Below are positions 52,573-62,652 of a DNA stretch of 64,000 nucleotides, piece by piece. The translations under genes were made by a program, and so were the position numbers. Source of the DNA: Sulfurospirillaceae bacterium (GTDB lineage Bacteria > Campylobacterota > Campylobacteria > Campylobacterales > Sulfurospirillaceae). Position 1 is the stretch's first letter; the number at the start of each line of letters is the position of its first letter. Below the pieces are notes generated by a model. That model was not told the origin of the DNA, searched no databases, and worked only from the letters and a program-made list of their open reading frames with translations. Where the stretch lies: the NCBI GenBank assembly GCA_028684065.1, contig JAQUGO010000003.1, positions 184,171-248,170 on the forward strand, read 5' to 3'.

Positions 52573-53906
52573 ATACTATTGCTGCAATTGCTACAAGTTC
52601 TGGCATTGGGTCCATCGCCATCGTAAGGGTAAGTGGTCCTAATGCACTTTCACTTGCTCTTCAACTTTCACGTAAAGAAGTCATAATCCCAAGATTTGCA
52701 ACACTCTCTTTTCTGTATAATGCACAAAATGAACCTATTGATCAAGCTATTGTGATTTATTTTAAAGGTCCTCATAGTTTTACAGCAGAGGATGTTGTAG
52801 AATTTCAATGTCATGGTGGCTCAGTTGTTGCACATATGCTTTTAGAAACACTTATTCAAGCTGGAGCAAGATTAGCCAATCCTGGTGAATTTTCAAAACG
52901 TGCTTTTTTAAATGGTCGCATTGATTTAAGTGAAGCAGAAGCCATTGCAGCTTTAATAGAAACAAAAAGTGTGGATGCAGCTAAAATGCTTACACGTCAG
53001 CTTAAGGGTGAACTGAAAGATTTTGTCTTACATGTACGAACTCTTCTTATTGAAATATTAGCCTATATTGAAGTAAATATTGATTATGCTGAAGAAGATT
53101 TACCATTAGATATATTACGTGACATTGGAAAAAAAATTGATGTTTTAACGCAAGAGTTACACAAAACTTATGAAAGTTCAAAGCGTAGAAGTGGGCTTAT
53201 CAACGGATTTAGGATAGCTATTGTTGGAAAACCAAATGTAGGAAAAAGTTCATTACTTAATGCTATGTTAAATTTTGATAGGGCTATTATTAGTGATATA
53301 GCTGGAACTACACGTGATACGATTGAAGAAGAGATACGCATCGGTTCTCATTTGGTTAAAATTGTTGATACGGCTGGTATTCGTGAAGCGAAAGATTCGA
53401 TTGAAAAAATTGGTATTGAGCGTTCTATTTCAGCTATTGAAGAATCAGAAATTGTTGTTGCTATGTTTGATAATAGCAGAATTAATGACCATGAAGATAG
53501 TGAAATTTTGTCAATTTTAAATCAATATCGCGATTCGAAACATCTTATCTATGTACTCAATAAAACAGATTTAGACAACAAATTTGATACTTCAATTTTA
53601 TCGAGAAATTCCATTCGTTTGAGTTGTCATCATAGTGCTCAAAATGTCATAGAAAATATTGAATCAATACTTGATGCCACTTCTTCTGAAGATAGTGTAA
53701 TGTTAACGTCTACACGACAGCTTAATGCTGTGTATGAAGCTTATAAAAATACATGTGAAGCTTCTAAAATATTAAATGAAGGTGAATTAGAGCTTTTTGC
53801 ATTTCATATTAATAGTGCTATTGAAAGTATCTCTTCTATTACAACAGCGTTTGAAAGAGACGAAATTTTAGAAAAAATGTTTAGTAGTTTTTGCCTCGGG
53901 AAATAA
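52569..53906 (+). CDS. mnmE: tRNA modification GTPase MnmE (ATA start proposed)
   Basis: A 445-residue GTPase that, with MnmG, makes the cmnm5 modification on tRNA wobble uridines. The N-terminus DTIAAIATSSGIGSIAIVRV follows directly after an ATA codon at 52569, and no ATG/GTG/TTG is in frame before 52752, which would remove 61 residues of the folate-binding domain. AGGA lies seven bases before the ATA. G1 GKPNVGKSS (about 220), G2 TTRDT, G3 DTAGIR and G4 NKTD are intact and the C-terminus is FCLGK with the catalytic-tail Cys. The ATA overlaps the jag stop (ATAG). Confidence 0.92.
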   Translation: MDTIAAIATSSGIGSIAIVRVSGPNALSLALQLSRKEVIIPRFATLSFLYNAQNEPIDQAIVIYFKGPHSFTAEDVVEFQCHGGSVVAHMLLETLIQAGARLANPGEFSKRAFLNGRIDLSEAEAIAALIETKSVDAAKMLTRQLKGELKDFVLHVRTLLIEILAYIEVNIDYAEEDLPLDILRDIGKKIDVLTQELHKTYESSKRRSGLINGFRIAIVGKPNVGKSSLLNAMLNFDRAIISDIAGTTRDTIEEEIRIGSHLVKIVDTAGIREAKDSIEKIGIERSISAIEESEIVVAMFDNSRINDHEDSEILSILNQYRDSKHLIYVLNKTDLDNKFDTSILSRNSIRLSCHHSAQNVIENIESILDATSSEDSVMLTSTRQLNAVYEAYKNTCEASKILNEGELELFAFHINSAIESISSITTAFERDEILEKMFSSFCLGK

Positions 53907-53971
53907 TTAACGTATTTACGAATTATTTATTCCAATATGTTATGCTAAGACATACCAAATAAGGGATTTAA

Positions 53972-55135
53972 ATGTTCGATTCACTTCAAGATTTTATTAA
54001 AAAAGAGTCATCTTCTGGTATTGTTCTCATTCTTGTTACACTGCTTGCACTTATATTACAAAATAGCCATTTAACGGATTTTTATACAGATTTTTTGCAA
54101 ATACCTCTTCAAATAAGTTTTGGTGATTTTGGAATTGCTAAACCACTGTTGTTATGGGTTAATGATGGGTTAATGGCAATTTTTTTCTTTTTAGTGGGGC
54201 TTGAAGTTAAGCGAGAAATTTTAGAAGGTGAGCTGTCTTCAAAAGAACAAATTATATTACCTGCCGTTGCTGCATTAGGTGGCATGTTGGTCCCAGCATT
54301 AATTTTTATTTTTTTTAATTTTAATGATTCTTTTGCAATGAAAGGATGGGCAATTCCAACAGCGACAGATATTGCTTTCGCTCTTGGCATTCTTGGACTA
54401 CTAGGTTCTCGTGTTCCCTTGTCGTTGAAGATCTTTTTAATGGCTTTAGCGATTATTGATGATTTAGGTGCAATTATTATTATTGCATTGTTTTATACCT
54501 CTGAGTTGTCTTTATTTTCTATTAGTATTGCTGCTTTGTCACTGACAACACTCATCATAATGAATTATTTAGGTGTCATAAAAAAAGCCGCTTATATTTT
54601 AGTGGGTTTGGTGCTGTGGGTTAGTGTCTTAAAATCAGGCGTACATGCGACGATTGCAGGTGTTCTTTTAGCGTTTAGTATCCCTTTATATTCTTATACA
54701 AAGGAGAAACAAAAGTTTTCAATGCTTAAAGAGATGGAGCATGATTTGCACTATTGGGTAGCTTTTTTTGTTTTGCCACTTTTTGCATTTGTGAATGCGG
54801 GAGTCGATTTAAAAGGGTTAACACCTTCAACTTTAATAACAGATGTTCCCTTAGGCATTATGTTAGGACTTTTTTTAGGAAAACAGCTTGGCGTCTTTGG
54901 CTTTAGTTATCTTAGTATAAAATTAGGCATTGCTAAGTTGCCCAAAGAAAGTAATTTTAAACAGCTTTATGGTGTGGCTATTTTAACAGGTATTGGTTTT
55001 ACAATGAGCTTGTTTGTAGATTCACTGGCCTATAATGATACAGCGTTATTTCATTATGCTGATAAACTGTCGATTTTATTAGGTTCATTTCTTTCTGGAT
55101 TAGTTGGTTACCTTTATTTACGGAAATTTTTATAA
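53972..55135 (+). CDS. nhaA: Na+/H+ antiporter NhaA
   Basis: A 387-residue inner-membrane antiporter with about 12 helices. Key patterns are NDGLMAIFFFLVGLEVKREI near residue 65, PTATDIAFALGILGLLGS near 130 and ALAIIDDLGAIIIIALFYT near 160, with the Asp pair that binds sodium. VKREILEGELS forms the pH sensor region. The length and motifs are normal. It exports sodium and regulates internal pH, in line with a free-living, perhaps salt-exposed, life. Confidence 0.96.
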   Translation: MFDSLQDFIKKESSSGIVLILVTLLALILQNSHLTDFYTDFLQIPLQISFGDFGIAKPLLLWVNDGLMAIFFFLVGLEVKREILEGELSSKEQIILPAVAALGGMLVPALIFIFFNFNDSFAMKGWAIPTATDIAFALGILGLLGSRVPLSLKIFLMALAIIDDLGAIIIIALFYTSELSLFSISIAALSLTTLIIMNYLGVIKKAAYILVGLVLWVSVLKSGVHATIAGVLLAFSIPLYSYTKEKQKFSMLKEMEHDLHYWVAFFVLPLFAFVNAGVDLKGLTPSTLITDVPLGIMLGLFLGKQLGVFGFSYLSIKLGIAKLPKESNFKQLYGVAILTGIGFTMSLFVDSLAYNDTALFHYADKLSILLGSFLSGLVGYLYLRKFL

Positions 55136-55188
55136 AATTATAAGTTAAAAAGCACTAATATACTTTAAGAAAAGATTAAGGGGACAAG

Positions 55189-57765
55189 ATGCGGCATCTT
55201 AATTTGACAAAACGTCTTTTTTGGATTATCGCTTTTCTTGTTTTACTATCTAATAGCCTTGTCACTTTATATCTTTATCACAAATTTGAAACACTCTCTC
55301 AGAATAGGGCATATTCTAAAGCAAAGACATTGCAAGAATATTTTGTTTCAATGCGTTATGTCTACCATAAACAATTTCTTTCTAGTGGGCTAGATCTTAA
55401 TGATAGTACCATTGGTTTTCTGCCAGCACATGCTTCATCACATATTAGTGACGAATTTAAAAAACATTCAACACAGAATATTAGCATTCGTAATGTTTCG
55501 GACAATCCACGAAATGAAGATAATCGAGCAGATGCTTTAGAAAAGCAAGCGATTGACTACTTTACAGCACATCCTAATGAAAATGACAAGATGGATATTA
55601 TAAAGTCTCCTGGTAAGGATTTCTATTTTTTTGCTGCGCCTTTACGCATTGAAGCCTATTGTCTCGCATGCCATGGTAAAAAAAGTGAAGTTTTGCCCTA
55701 TATTGCAAAGCGTTATACAAATGCCTATAATTATAAACTTAACGATGTCCGAGGCATTACAAGTATTAAAATTCCTGTCTCACTCATTTTTAATGAAATA
55801 ATTGCAACATTTTGGCAAGAGATATTTTTTAGTTGGATGGTTATACTATGTTTATTGATTATCATGTATATTGCCATTAAAGAATTAACAAAGAATGATG
55901 TCAAGCAGAAAAAAGCTTTAGAAGAAGCAGTAGAAGAACGCACAGTAAAACTTGAGCATAAAAGTATTGAACTAGAGCATGCGTATGAACATCAAAAACA
56001 TCTTTATTCTATACTTCGGACGGTAGCTGATAGTAATCAAATACTGATTACTTCTCAAACATTAAATGCATTATTGGAAAAAACGGCTTTATGTTTATAC
56101 AGTAATGACTCTTTCTCTCATGTCAAAATTTCGCTTGTACAAAATAACGCTTTACATGTCATAGAAAGTTATGGGTTTGAAGAAGATAAAAAAGAAGTTA
56201 ATGAATTGGAAGTGTATGTCTTTGAACATAATACAACATTAAAATTTACGGAAATTACACCCCATATGCCAGAGAGTTGCAAAGAAAAATTTATCCAAAG
56301 AGGGATTACTGAACTGTATGTTACAGGATTAACCAGTGATAAATTTTCAAAATCTATTTTAGGTGTTTTAAGTGTGAGCACTTTTTTACCAGGTGGCTTT
56401 AGTCAAGAAGAACGAGATATGCTTGAGGAACTTGCAGGTGATATTGGGTTTGCTATTAATTCTTTTTTGCAAAAAGAAGACATTATTAAACTTTCTTATT
56501 ATGACCCTTTGACGAAACTTGCAAATCGCACAATGTTAACAGAACACGTTCGTATGGCAATAGTAGCAGCAAAAGAGAAAAAGAGCTTTGGTGCTTTATT
56601 GTTTATGGATTTGGATAATTTTAAATCCATTAATGATTTAAAAGGGCATAGTGCTGGTGATACATTATTGGTTTTAATGGCAGAACGTTTGGTACGTTTT
56701 AGTTCACAAAATAGTTTTATAGCGCGCTTTGGGGGCGATGAGTTTGCTTATTTGCTACCTTTTGCTGGGAATAATTCACAAGAAGCTGTACAAAATGCTG
56801 AAACAGTAGCAATGCAAATAACAGTTCTATTAAAAGAGCCTTTTGTTTTGGATAATCACCCTTTTTATCTAACGATAAGTATTGGTATTAGCATCTTAAA
56901 TGGAACAGAACAAGCTGATACACTTTTGAGTCGCGCTGATAGTGCAATGTATGCTGCTAAAGATGCGGGGAAAAATACTATTTGTTTTTTTGATGAAAAT
57001 ATTCAAAAAACGATGGAGGAAAAATCTTTTCTTCTTCATGAATTACGTGATGCTATTGATTTGCAACAGTTTAAATTGTATTACCAAAAACAAGTTGATA
57101 GTAAGGGTGAACCAATAGGTGTTGAAGCATTGGTGCGATGGATTCATCCTCAAAAAGGTTTAGTGTCTCCGTTAAGTTTTATTCCATTGTGTGAAGAATC
57201 TGGGCTGATGATTCCTTTAGGTTCATGGGTCATAAATCAAGCTATTGCACAAGCAAAAATATGGCAAGGAGATAGCGAAAAAGCACATTGGCGTATTTCT
57301 ATCAATGTGAGTGTTAAACAATTTGCTCATGAGAACTTTGTGCCATTCGTGAAAGAAACACTGATGCATTATGGAGTTAAACCACAACGCATTTGTTTAG
57401 AAATTACAGAAAGCGTATTGATTGGTGATATCAAGCTAACCTTGGCAAAAATTATGCAACTAAAAGATATGGGTATAACGTTTTCTATTGATGATTTTGG
57501 AACAGGATATTCAAGTCTACAGTATATGAAGCAATTGAGCTTAGATGAACTCAAAATTGATCAGTCATTTATTCGTGACTTACTGGTGCATAAAAGTGAT
57601 GCTTCTATTGTTGAAACCATGCTCTCTATTGGACAAAAACTGGGTATTATTGTGATTGCCGAAGGGGTTGAAACTCAAGAACAATTTGAATGTTTAAAAG
57701 CTATGGGATGCCTTTACTTTCAAGGTTATCTTTTTAGTAAACCTACAACAGTCGAAATGTTATAA
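55189..57765 (+). CDS. Heme c-sensing GGDEF-EAL protein (DUF3365 + GAF)
   Basis: An 858-residue membrane c-di-GMP protein. Two membrane helices (about 10-30 and 210-230) frame a periplasmic DUF3365/Tll0287-like sensor with one CxxCH motif (YCLACHGKKSE, about residue 165), so it likely carries covalent heme. A coiled coil and GAF domain follow (about 270-425). The GGDEF domain (about 435-600) keeps the GGDEF active site (FIARFGGDEFAYL), but the RxxD inhibitory site is not seen. The EAL domain (about 615-855) keeps GVEALVRW, LEITES, DDFGTGYSSLQYM and the closing Gln/Gly motif. Both synthesis and hydrolysis of c-di-GMP are possible; redox or NO sensing is inferred. Confidence 0.88.
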   Translation: MRHLNLTKRLFWIIAFLVLLSNSLVTLYLYHKFETLSQNRAYSKAKTLQEYFVSMRYVYHKQFLSSGLDLNDSTIGFLPAHASSHISDEFKKHSTQNISIRNVSDNPRNEDNRADALEKQAIDYFTAHPNENDKMDIIKSPGKDFYFFAAPLRIEAYCLACHGKKSEVLPYIAKRYTNAYNYKLNDVRGITSIKIPVSLIFNEIIATFWQEIFFSWMVILCLLIIMYIAIKELTKNDVKQKKALEEAVEERTVKLEHKSIELEHAYEHQKHLYSILRTVADSNQILITSQTLNALLEKTALCLYSNDSFSHVKISLVQNNALHVIESYGFEEDKKEVNELEVYVFEHNTTLKFTEITPHMPESCKEKFIQRGITELYVTGLTSDKFSKSILGVLSVSTFLPGGFSQEERDMLEELAGDIGFAINSFLQKEDIIKLSYYDPLTKLANRTMLTEHVRMAIVAAKEKKSFGALLFMDLDNFKSINDLKGHSAGDTLLVLMAERLVRFSSQNSFIARFGGDEFAYLLPFAGNNSQEAVQNAETVAMQITVLLKEPFVLDNHPFYLTISIGISILNGTEQADTLLSRADSAMYAAKDAGKNTICFFDENIQKTMEEKSFLLHELRDAIDLQQFKLYYQKQVDSKGEPIGVEALVRWIHPQKGLVSPLSFIPLCEESGLMIPLGSWVINQAIAQAKIWQGDSEKAHWRISINVSVKQFAHENFVPFVKETLMHYGVKPQRICLEITESVLIGDIKLTLAKIMQLKDMGITFSIDDFGTGYSSLQYMKQLSLDELKIDQSFIRDLLVHKSDASIVETMLSIGQKLGIIVIAEGVETQEQFECLKAMGCLYFQGYLFSKPTTVEML

Positions 57766-57769
57766 AGCT

Positions 57770-58285
57770 TTATTCTCTAACGATATCATATCCTTTAGGA
57801 ATATCCACATGAAACAGTGCATCATCCAAAAAAAGATTAGTTGACTGATGACTAAATAAAATCTCGACGGAATTATCGAGCTTATCACGATAGGTTATGC
57901 GTTCAATTGTCTCTTTAGTTGCATAAATAGTATAGGTTGTCTCCATATACTTTGTTGTGTAGAGATTGGCTGAAATTTCTTTTGCTTCTTGCAATAAAAG
58001 TGCAATATTAGGTGTATTCTCAAGAGTCGTAATAATGGCTTGTTCCAGTTCGGGTTCTAAAATAACCACTTTATTTCCATTAAAATAGATTTTTTTTGCT
58101 ACGGGTTTTTCATATATCCACAAAGCTTTTTTATCTTGAGTTGCATAAAATTGACCTTCATAGGAGATGGTTTTTTTCTGGTCATTGGTAACTTTTTGTG
58201 TAAAATCACTTTGTATCGTTTTAAAATTTTCAATTTTGGCAAAAAGTAGCACGGATAAACAAAGTAGTAAAGCAAAAGATTTCAT
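57770..58285 (-). CDS. lolA: Outer-membrane lipoprotein carrier LolA
   Basis: A 171-residue periplasmic chaperone that ferries lipoproteins from LolCDE. It has a signal peptide (SFALLLCLSVLLFA then K) and the LolA pattern FKTIQSDFTQKVTNDQKK, then KKALWIYEKPVAKKIYFNG and KVVILEPELEQAI. Two Trp/hydrophobic strands form the open barrel. It is divergent from secA and close to a LolC/E gene, and all three act in export to the outer membrane. Confidence 0.9.
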   Translation of the reverse strand: MKSFALLLCLSVLLFAKIENFKTIQSDFTQKVTNDQKKTISYEGQFYATQDKKALWIYEKPVAKKIYFNGNKVVILEPELEQAIITTLENTPNIALLLQEAKEISANLYTTKYMETTYTIYATKETIERITYRDKLDNSVEILFSHQSTNLFLDDALFHVDIPKGYDIVRE

Positions 58286-58406
58286 AAAATATTCCTTATC
58301 GCAAACAAGATGTGTAGTTTTATCAAATAGATAGTAAAAGTATGATAAAATCCTAAGCTTTAGTAGCTTAAATTTAAAAAGACAGATTATTTAGAGGGAA
58401 TTTCAC

Positions 58407-60992
58407 ATGATATTGAGTAATATTGTTAAAAAGATTTTTGGAACACAAAATGATAGGTTAGTTAAACAGCATGCTAATCGTGTTAAACAAATCAATGCAT
58501 TAGAGTCCAAGTATGAAGCCTTAAGTGATGATGCACTCAAAGAGGCCTTTGAAAACTTTAAACAAGAGATTCAAGAAGAAAAGAAGAGTTTAGATGCTAT
58601 TTTAAATGATGTTTTTGCTATCACTCGAGAAGTTAGTAAGCGAACAACTAGCATGAGGCATTTTGATGTGCAGATGATTGGTGGTTTAGTTTTACATGGT
58701 GGAAATATTGCTGAAATGAAGACAGGTGAGGGTAAAACACTGGTTGCAACGCTTCCTGTAGTCTTAAATGCAATGACAGGTAAAGGCGTTCATGTCGTTA
58801 CGGTTAATGATTATTTGGCGAAACGTGATGCAACTGATATGTCTCGAATTTATAATTTTTTAGGCCTTAGTGTTGGTGTTGTGACCAATGACTTGGAAAA
58901 TGATAGCGTGCGTAAGGCGCAATATGATTCAGATATCACCTATGGAACCAATAACGAATTTGGCTTTGATTATCTCCGTGATAATATGCGTTATTCATTG
59001 GATGAAAAGGTGCAACGTTTACACAATTACGTGATTGTTGATGAAGTTGACTCGATTTTAATTGACGAAGCACGAACACCACTTATTATTTCTGGGCCAG
59101 CTAATCGAACACTCGATGGCTATAAAATTGCTGATGGTGTTGCCGTTCAACTTAAGCGAGATGTTGATTTTAGCATTGATGAAAAAAATCGTTCCGTGAT
59201 GATTACAGAAATTGGAATTAGTAATGCGGAAAAACTATTTGGTGTTGATAATTTATACAGTTTAGAAAATGCTGTCTTTTCACATCACCTTGATCAAGCT
59301 TTAAAAGCACATTATTTGTTCGAAGTGGATGTTGATTATGTGGTTAAAGATGGTGAGATTATTATTGTTGATGAGTTTACAGGGCGATTAAGTGAAGGTA
59401 GACGCTTTAGCGAAGGCCTACATCAAGCACTGGAAGCTAAAGAAAATGTTGCTATCAAAGAAGAATCACAAACACTTGCAGATATTACTTTCCAAAATTA
59501 TTTCAGGCTCTATCAAAAGCTTGCAGGTATGACAGGTACAGCACAAACAGAAGCCACAGAGTTTGCTCAAATTTATAATCTTGACGTTATCTCTATTCCT
59601 ACCAATCTTCCAATGGTTCGTGAAGATATGAATGACCTTATCTATAAGACAGAAAAAGAAAAATTTGAAGCAGTTATAAAAGATATTAAACTATGCCATA
59701 CTAAAGGCCAGCCAGTCCTTGTAGGAACGGCTTCCATTGAAAAAAGCGAATTATTGCATGAGCTTTTAAAAAAAGAGAAAGTACCGCATTCAGTGCTGAA
59801 TGCAAAGAACCATGAAAAAGAGGCTCAAATTATTAAAGATGCAGGTGCTAAAGGCGCTGTAACGATTGCAACTAATATGGCTGGACGTGGTGTTGATATT
59901 AAGCTTGATGATGAAATTAAAGCCCTTGGAGGTCTTTATATCATAGGAACAGAGCGCCATGAAAGTAGGCGTATCGACAATCAATTGCGTGGTCGTTCAG
60001 GAAGACAAGGTGACAATGGAAGAAGCCGATTTTATTTAAGTTTAGAAGATAACTTGTTGAGAATCTTTGGTAGCGATAGAATTAAAGCAATTATGGAACG
60101 TTTAGGTATCGAGGAAGGCGAACATATCGAATCTAAAATGGTGACACGAGCGGTTGAAAATGCGCAGAAAAAAGTAGAGGCTATGCATTTTGAATCACGT
60201 AAACATCTTTTGGAGTATGATGATGTTGCTAACAAGCAGAGAAAAACAATTTACAACTTTAGAAATGACCTTCTTACTCCTTCTTATGAAATTGAGGATA
60301 AAATTAAAGAGATTCGCATTGAATTTGTAACAACACTTCTTTTAAAAGCTGAAATTTATGAAGGCATCAATGAAAGTGAATATGACATTGAAAAATTATG
60401 TGCTATTTTACGTGATGAGCTTTCAGAAACATTTGAAATGAGTGATTTAAAAGATTTAGAATTTAGTGCACTGAGAGATCAAATCATTAAACGTTTAGAG
60501 ACTACTTTTGATGAAAAAATGTCTGTTGTTGATGAGACGCAACGTAAAGAGATAGAGAGAATACTGTATCTTCAAGTGCTCGATAATACATGGCGAGCCC
60601 ATTTGTATCAAATGGATATTTTGAAAACAGGTATTGGACTTCGTGGTTATAACCAAAAAGATCCATTAACGGAATATAAAAAAGAGAGTTACAATCTTTT
60701 TATTGAGCTTGTTGAACAAATTAAGTTTGAAAGTTTCAGAACATTGCATATGGTGCAATTACGTGATAGTAAAGAAGAAGAGCAACAGCAACGCGCTATG
60801 GACGCTATGATTCGTAAGATGGAAGAGGCTAATGCCGGCGCAAAATTACAGCATGCAAGCATAACTGAAAGTGCTGATAATGAAGAAAAAGAGAAAAAAG
60901 TCCAACGTAATGAGCTCTGTCCATGTGGAAGTGGGAAAAAATATAAACAGTGCTGTGGAAAGAGTGGCCCTAAAAAAGGGATACTTGCATAA
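58407..60992 (+). CDS. secA: Preprotein translocase ATPase SecA
   Basis: An 861-residue motor for Sec export. [20 protein letters not shown] then [14 protein letters not shown] (Walker A, about residue 108), [16 protein letters not shown] (Walker B), the preprotein domain, [16 protein letters not shown] and [13 protein letters not shown] are all intact. The C-terminal zinc tail [17 protein letters not shown] is present and binds SecB or the ribosome. The ATG has GAGGG nine bases before. LolC/E follows after 10 bases. Confidence 0.98.
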   Translation: MILSNIVKKIFGTQNDRLVKQHANRVKQINALESKYEALSDDALKEAFENFKQEIQEEKKSLDAILNDVFAITREVSKRTTSMRHFDVQMIGGLVLHGGNIAEMKTGEGKTLVATLPVVLNAMTGKGVHVVTVNDYLAKRDATDMSRIYNFLGLSVGVVTNDLENDSVRKAQYDSDITYGTNNEFGFDYLRDNMRYSLDEKVQRLHNYVIVDEVDSILIDEARTPLIISGPANRTLDGYKIADGVAVQLKRDVDFSIDEKNRSVMITEIGISNAEKLFGVDNLYSLENAVFSHHLDQALKAHYLFEVDVDYVVKDGEIIIVDEFTGRLSEGRRFSEGLHQALEAKENVAIKEESQTLADITFQNYFRLYQKLAGMTGTAQTEATEFAQIYNLDVISIPTNLPMVREDMNDLIYKTEKEKFEAVIKDIKLCHTKGQPVLVGTASIEKSELLHELLKKEKVPHSVLNAKNHEKEAQIIKDAGAKGAVTIATNMAGRGVDIKLDDEIKALGGLYIIGTERHESRRIDNQLRGRSGRQGDNGRSRFYLSLEDNLLRIFGSDRIKAIMERLGIEEGEHIESKMVTRAVENAQKKVEAMHFESRKHLLEYDDVANKQRKTIYNFRNDLLTPSYEIEDKIKEIRIEFVTTLLLKAEIYEGINESEYDIEKLCAILRDELSETFEMSDLKDLEFSALRDQIIKRLETTFDEKMSVVDETQRKEIERILYLQVLDNTWRAHLYQMDILKTGIGLRGYNQKDPLTEYKKESYNLFIELVEQIKFESFRTLHMVQLRDSKEEEQQQRAMDAMIRKMEEANAGAKLQHASITESADNEEKEKKVQRNELCPCGSGKKYKQCCGKSGPKKGILA

Positions 60993-61002
60993 AGAGTAGT
61001 AC

Positions 61003-62205
61003 GTGAATCGTAATCTTAGTTTTTATCTTGTCAAAAAGTATTTACGTTTTGATGCATCGCAGCCATTTATTACCGTTATTTCTGTACTCGCTTTTTTAGG
61101 CGTGGCTATTGGATTAACGGTTTTGATGGTTGCGATGGCTATTATGAATGGATTTGATAAAGAGTTTGAAAAAAAACTTTTCACGATGAATTATCCCCTT
61201 TCGATTTATTCACGTAGTTTTTCTCCTGTCAATCAGTCTGATTTAAATAAACTTATTGCAGAGTTTCCTCATTTAAAGTTTAGCCCCTATATTTCAACGC
61301 AAGTTATTATCAAAAAAGGTAATCGTCTCGAAGGTGGAATTCTTTTTGGTGTTAATTTTGATGAAGAAGCACAAATTAACAGTATTGTAAAAGAGAGTAT
61401 AGAGGGTAAAAATCTCGAAAAATATGATTTAATTGTAGGGAATGAAATCGAAAAAATTCACCAATTTAGCAAGGGTGAAAAAGCGACGTTAATTTTTACT
61501 AAAAATGATCCAGGGGGTATGAGTCTTATCCCAAAAATGAAGCGCTTTAATGTTCAAGGCTCATTTAAATCAGGCTTAATGGCGTATGATAAAAGTTACA
61601 TGTACACGACTCTTGAATCTTTGGCACAAGTATTACAATATGATGTAGGAAATTTTGATGGTATCCATATTTATTCGGATGAACCATTTGTTGATATCGA
61701 AAAAATTAGAAAAGTTTTACCTGATGATTTGGGCATTGTTGGGTGGTGGCAAATGAATGGTAACTTTTTTGCAGCACTTGCTTTAGAAAAGCGTGCCCTT
61801 TTTATTGTTTTAATGCTCATAATCTTAATCGCTTCATTAAATATTATCAGTTCTCTGATGATGACAGTTATGAATAGGCGCAAAGAAATTGCCTTACTTC
61901 TCTCTTTAGGTGCCTATAAAAAAGAGATTAAAAATACATTTTTTTATTTAGGTCTAGCGATTGGCGGAGGAGGGATGCTCTTTGGTATGATCCTTGGGTC
62001 TATTGTTCTGTTTATTTTGGGCTCATTTGATCTTATTAGTCTACCTGCAGATGTTTATGGTACGACCAAATTACCGCTTGATTTATCGATGTTAGATTTT
62101 GTGTTAATTGTATTAGGAACAAGCCTTATTGTCGGCCTGTCATCGTACTACCCAGCGTATAAAGCAACACAAATTAATGTCCTTGATACGCTGAGAAACG
62201 AGTAA
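61003..62205 (+). CDS. Lipoprotein-releasing ABC transporter permease (LolC/LolE)
   Basis: A 400-residue inner-membrane permease of the LolC/E FtsX-like family. An N-terminal helix (FITVISVLAFLGVAIGLTVL, about 23-50), a periplasmic domain (about 50-250) and three C-terminal helices (LFIVLMLIILIASLNIISSL, about 265; GLAIGGGGMLFGMILGSIVL; FVLIVLGTSLIVGLSS) are seen. ASLNIISSLMMTVMNRRKEI is the usual mechanotransmission site. The start is GTG, 10 bases after secA. Campylobacterota often carry one merged LolF-type subunit; a LolD gene is not nearby. Confidence 0.9.
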   Translation: MNRNLSFYLVKKYLRFDASQPFITVISVLAFLGVAIGLTVLMVAMAIMNGFDKEFEKKLFTMNYPLSIYSRSFSPVNQSDLNKLIAEFPHLKFSPYISTQVIIKKGNRLEGGILFGVNFDEEAQINSIVKESIEGKNLEKYDLIVGNEIEKIHQFSKGEKATLIFTKNDPGGMSLIPKMKRFNVQGSFKSGLMAYDKSYMYTTLESLAQVLQYDVGNFDGIHIYSDEPFVDIEKIRKVLPDDLGIVGWWQMNGNFFAALALEKRALFIVLMLIILIASLNIISSLMMTVMNRRKEIALLLSLGAYKKEIKNTFFYLGLAIGGGGMLFGMILGSIVLFILGSFDLISLPADVYGTTKLPLDLSMLDFVLIVLGTSLIVGLSSYYPAYKATQINVLDTLRNE

Positions 62206-62206
62206 G

Positions 62207-62608
62207 TTACATTAGCAATTCTGATGTAACATTAGTATTGTCTTCGACAATTTCTCTGAGTTTTCGAATCAATGTTTCTGAGTTTTCTCCATCATCCGGA
62301 TAGGTGACAATATTATCTTGTGCTTCTTGATCCAAAAAGTCTTGAATGCCTGAAAGTAATTCTGTGGCACCATTCCAATCTGTACCTGTCAGCATTACAA
62401 CATAGTGGTTTACGTGATTGAAAAGAGCATCTGTTCGACGTAAAATTCTTTGAAAAATTTCTAATGCATCAATCTCTTTTTTATCTTCTAATGTGAAAAA
62501 AATAAGAGAGAAGGGAGACTCTTCTTTGAGCCCAAATCGTTCTAATAGAGCGATATGATGATCAATAAGATTAGCAAGATTGATTTTGGAAAAAGTGATG
62601 CCTGACAT
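62207..62608 (-). CDS. Small degenerate GGDEF-like protein
   Basis: A 133-residue cytoplasmic protein. The pattern SPFSLIFFTLEDKKEIDALE then RILRRTDALFNHVNHYVVML and LTGTDWNGATELLSGIQDFL has the strand-helix order of a GGDEF domain but lacks the GGDEF site, so it should not make c-di-GMP; it may bind nucleotides or proteins. The ATG at 62608 has AGGAG seven bases upstream, better than the longer frame. It lies just after the ArsS-like kinase and converges on the LolC/E gene with one base between. Confidence 0.65.
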   Translation of the reverse strand: MSGITFSKINLANLIDHHIALLERFGLKEESPFSLIFFTLEDKKEIDALEIFQRILRRTDALFNHVNHYVVMLTGTDWNGATELLSGIQDFLDQEAQDNIVTYPDDGENSETLIRKLREIVEDNTNVTSELLM

Positions 62609-62652
62609 AAATTGCTCCTTATATAGCAAATAACTTTTATAAGAGGCAAAAG

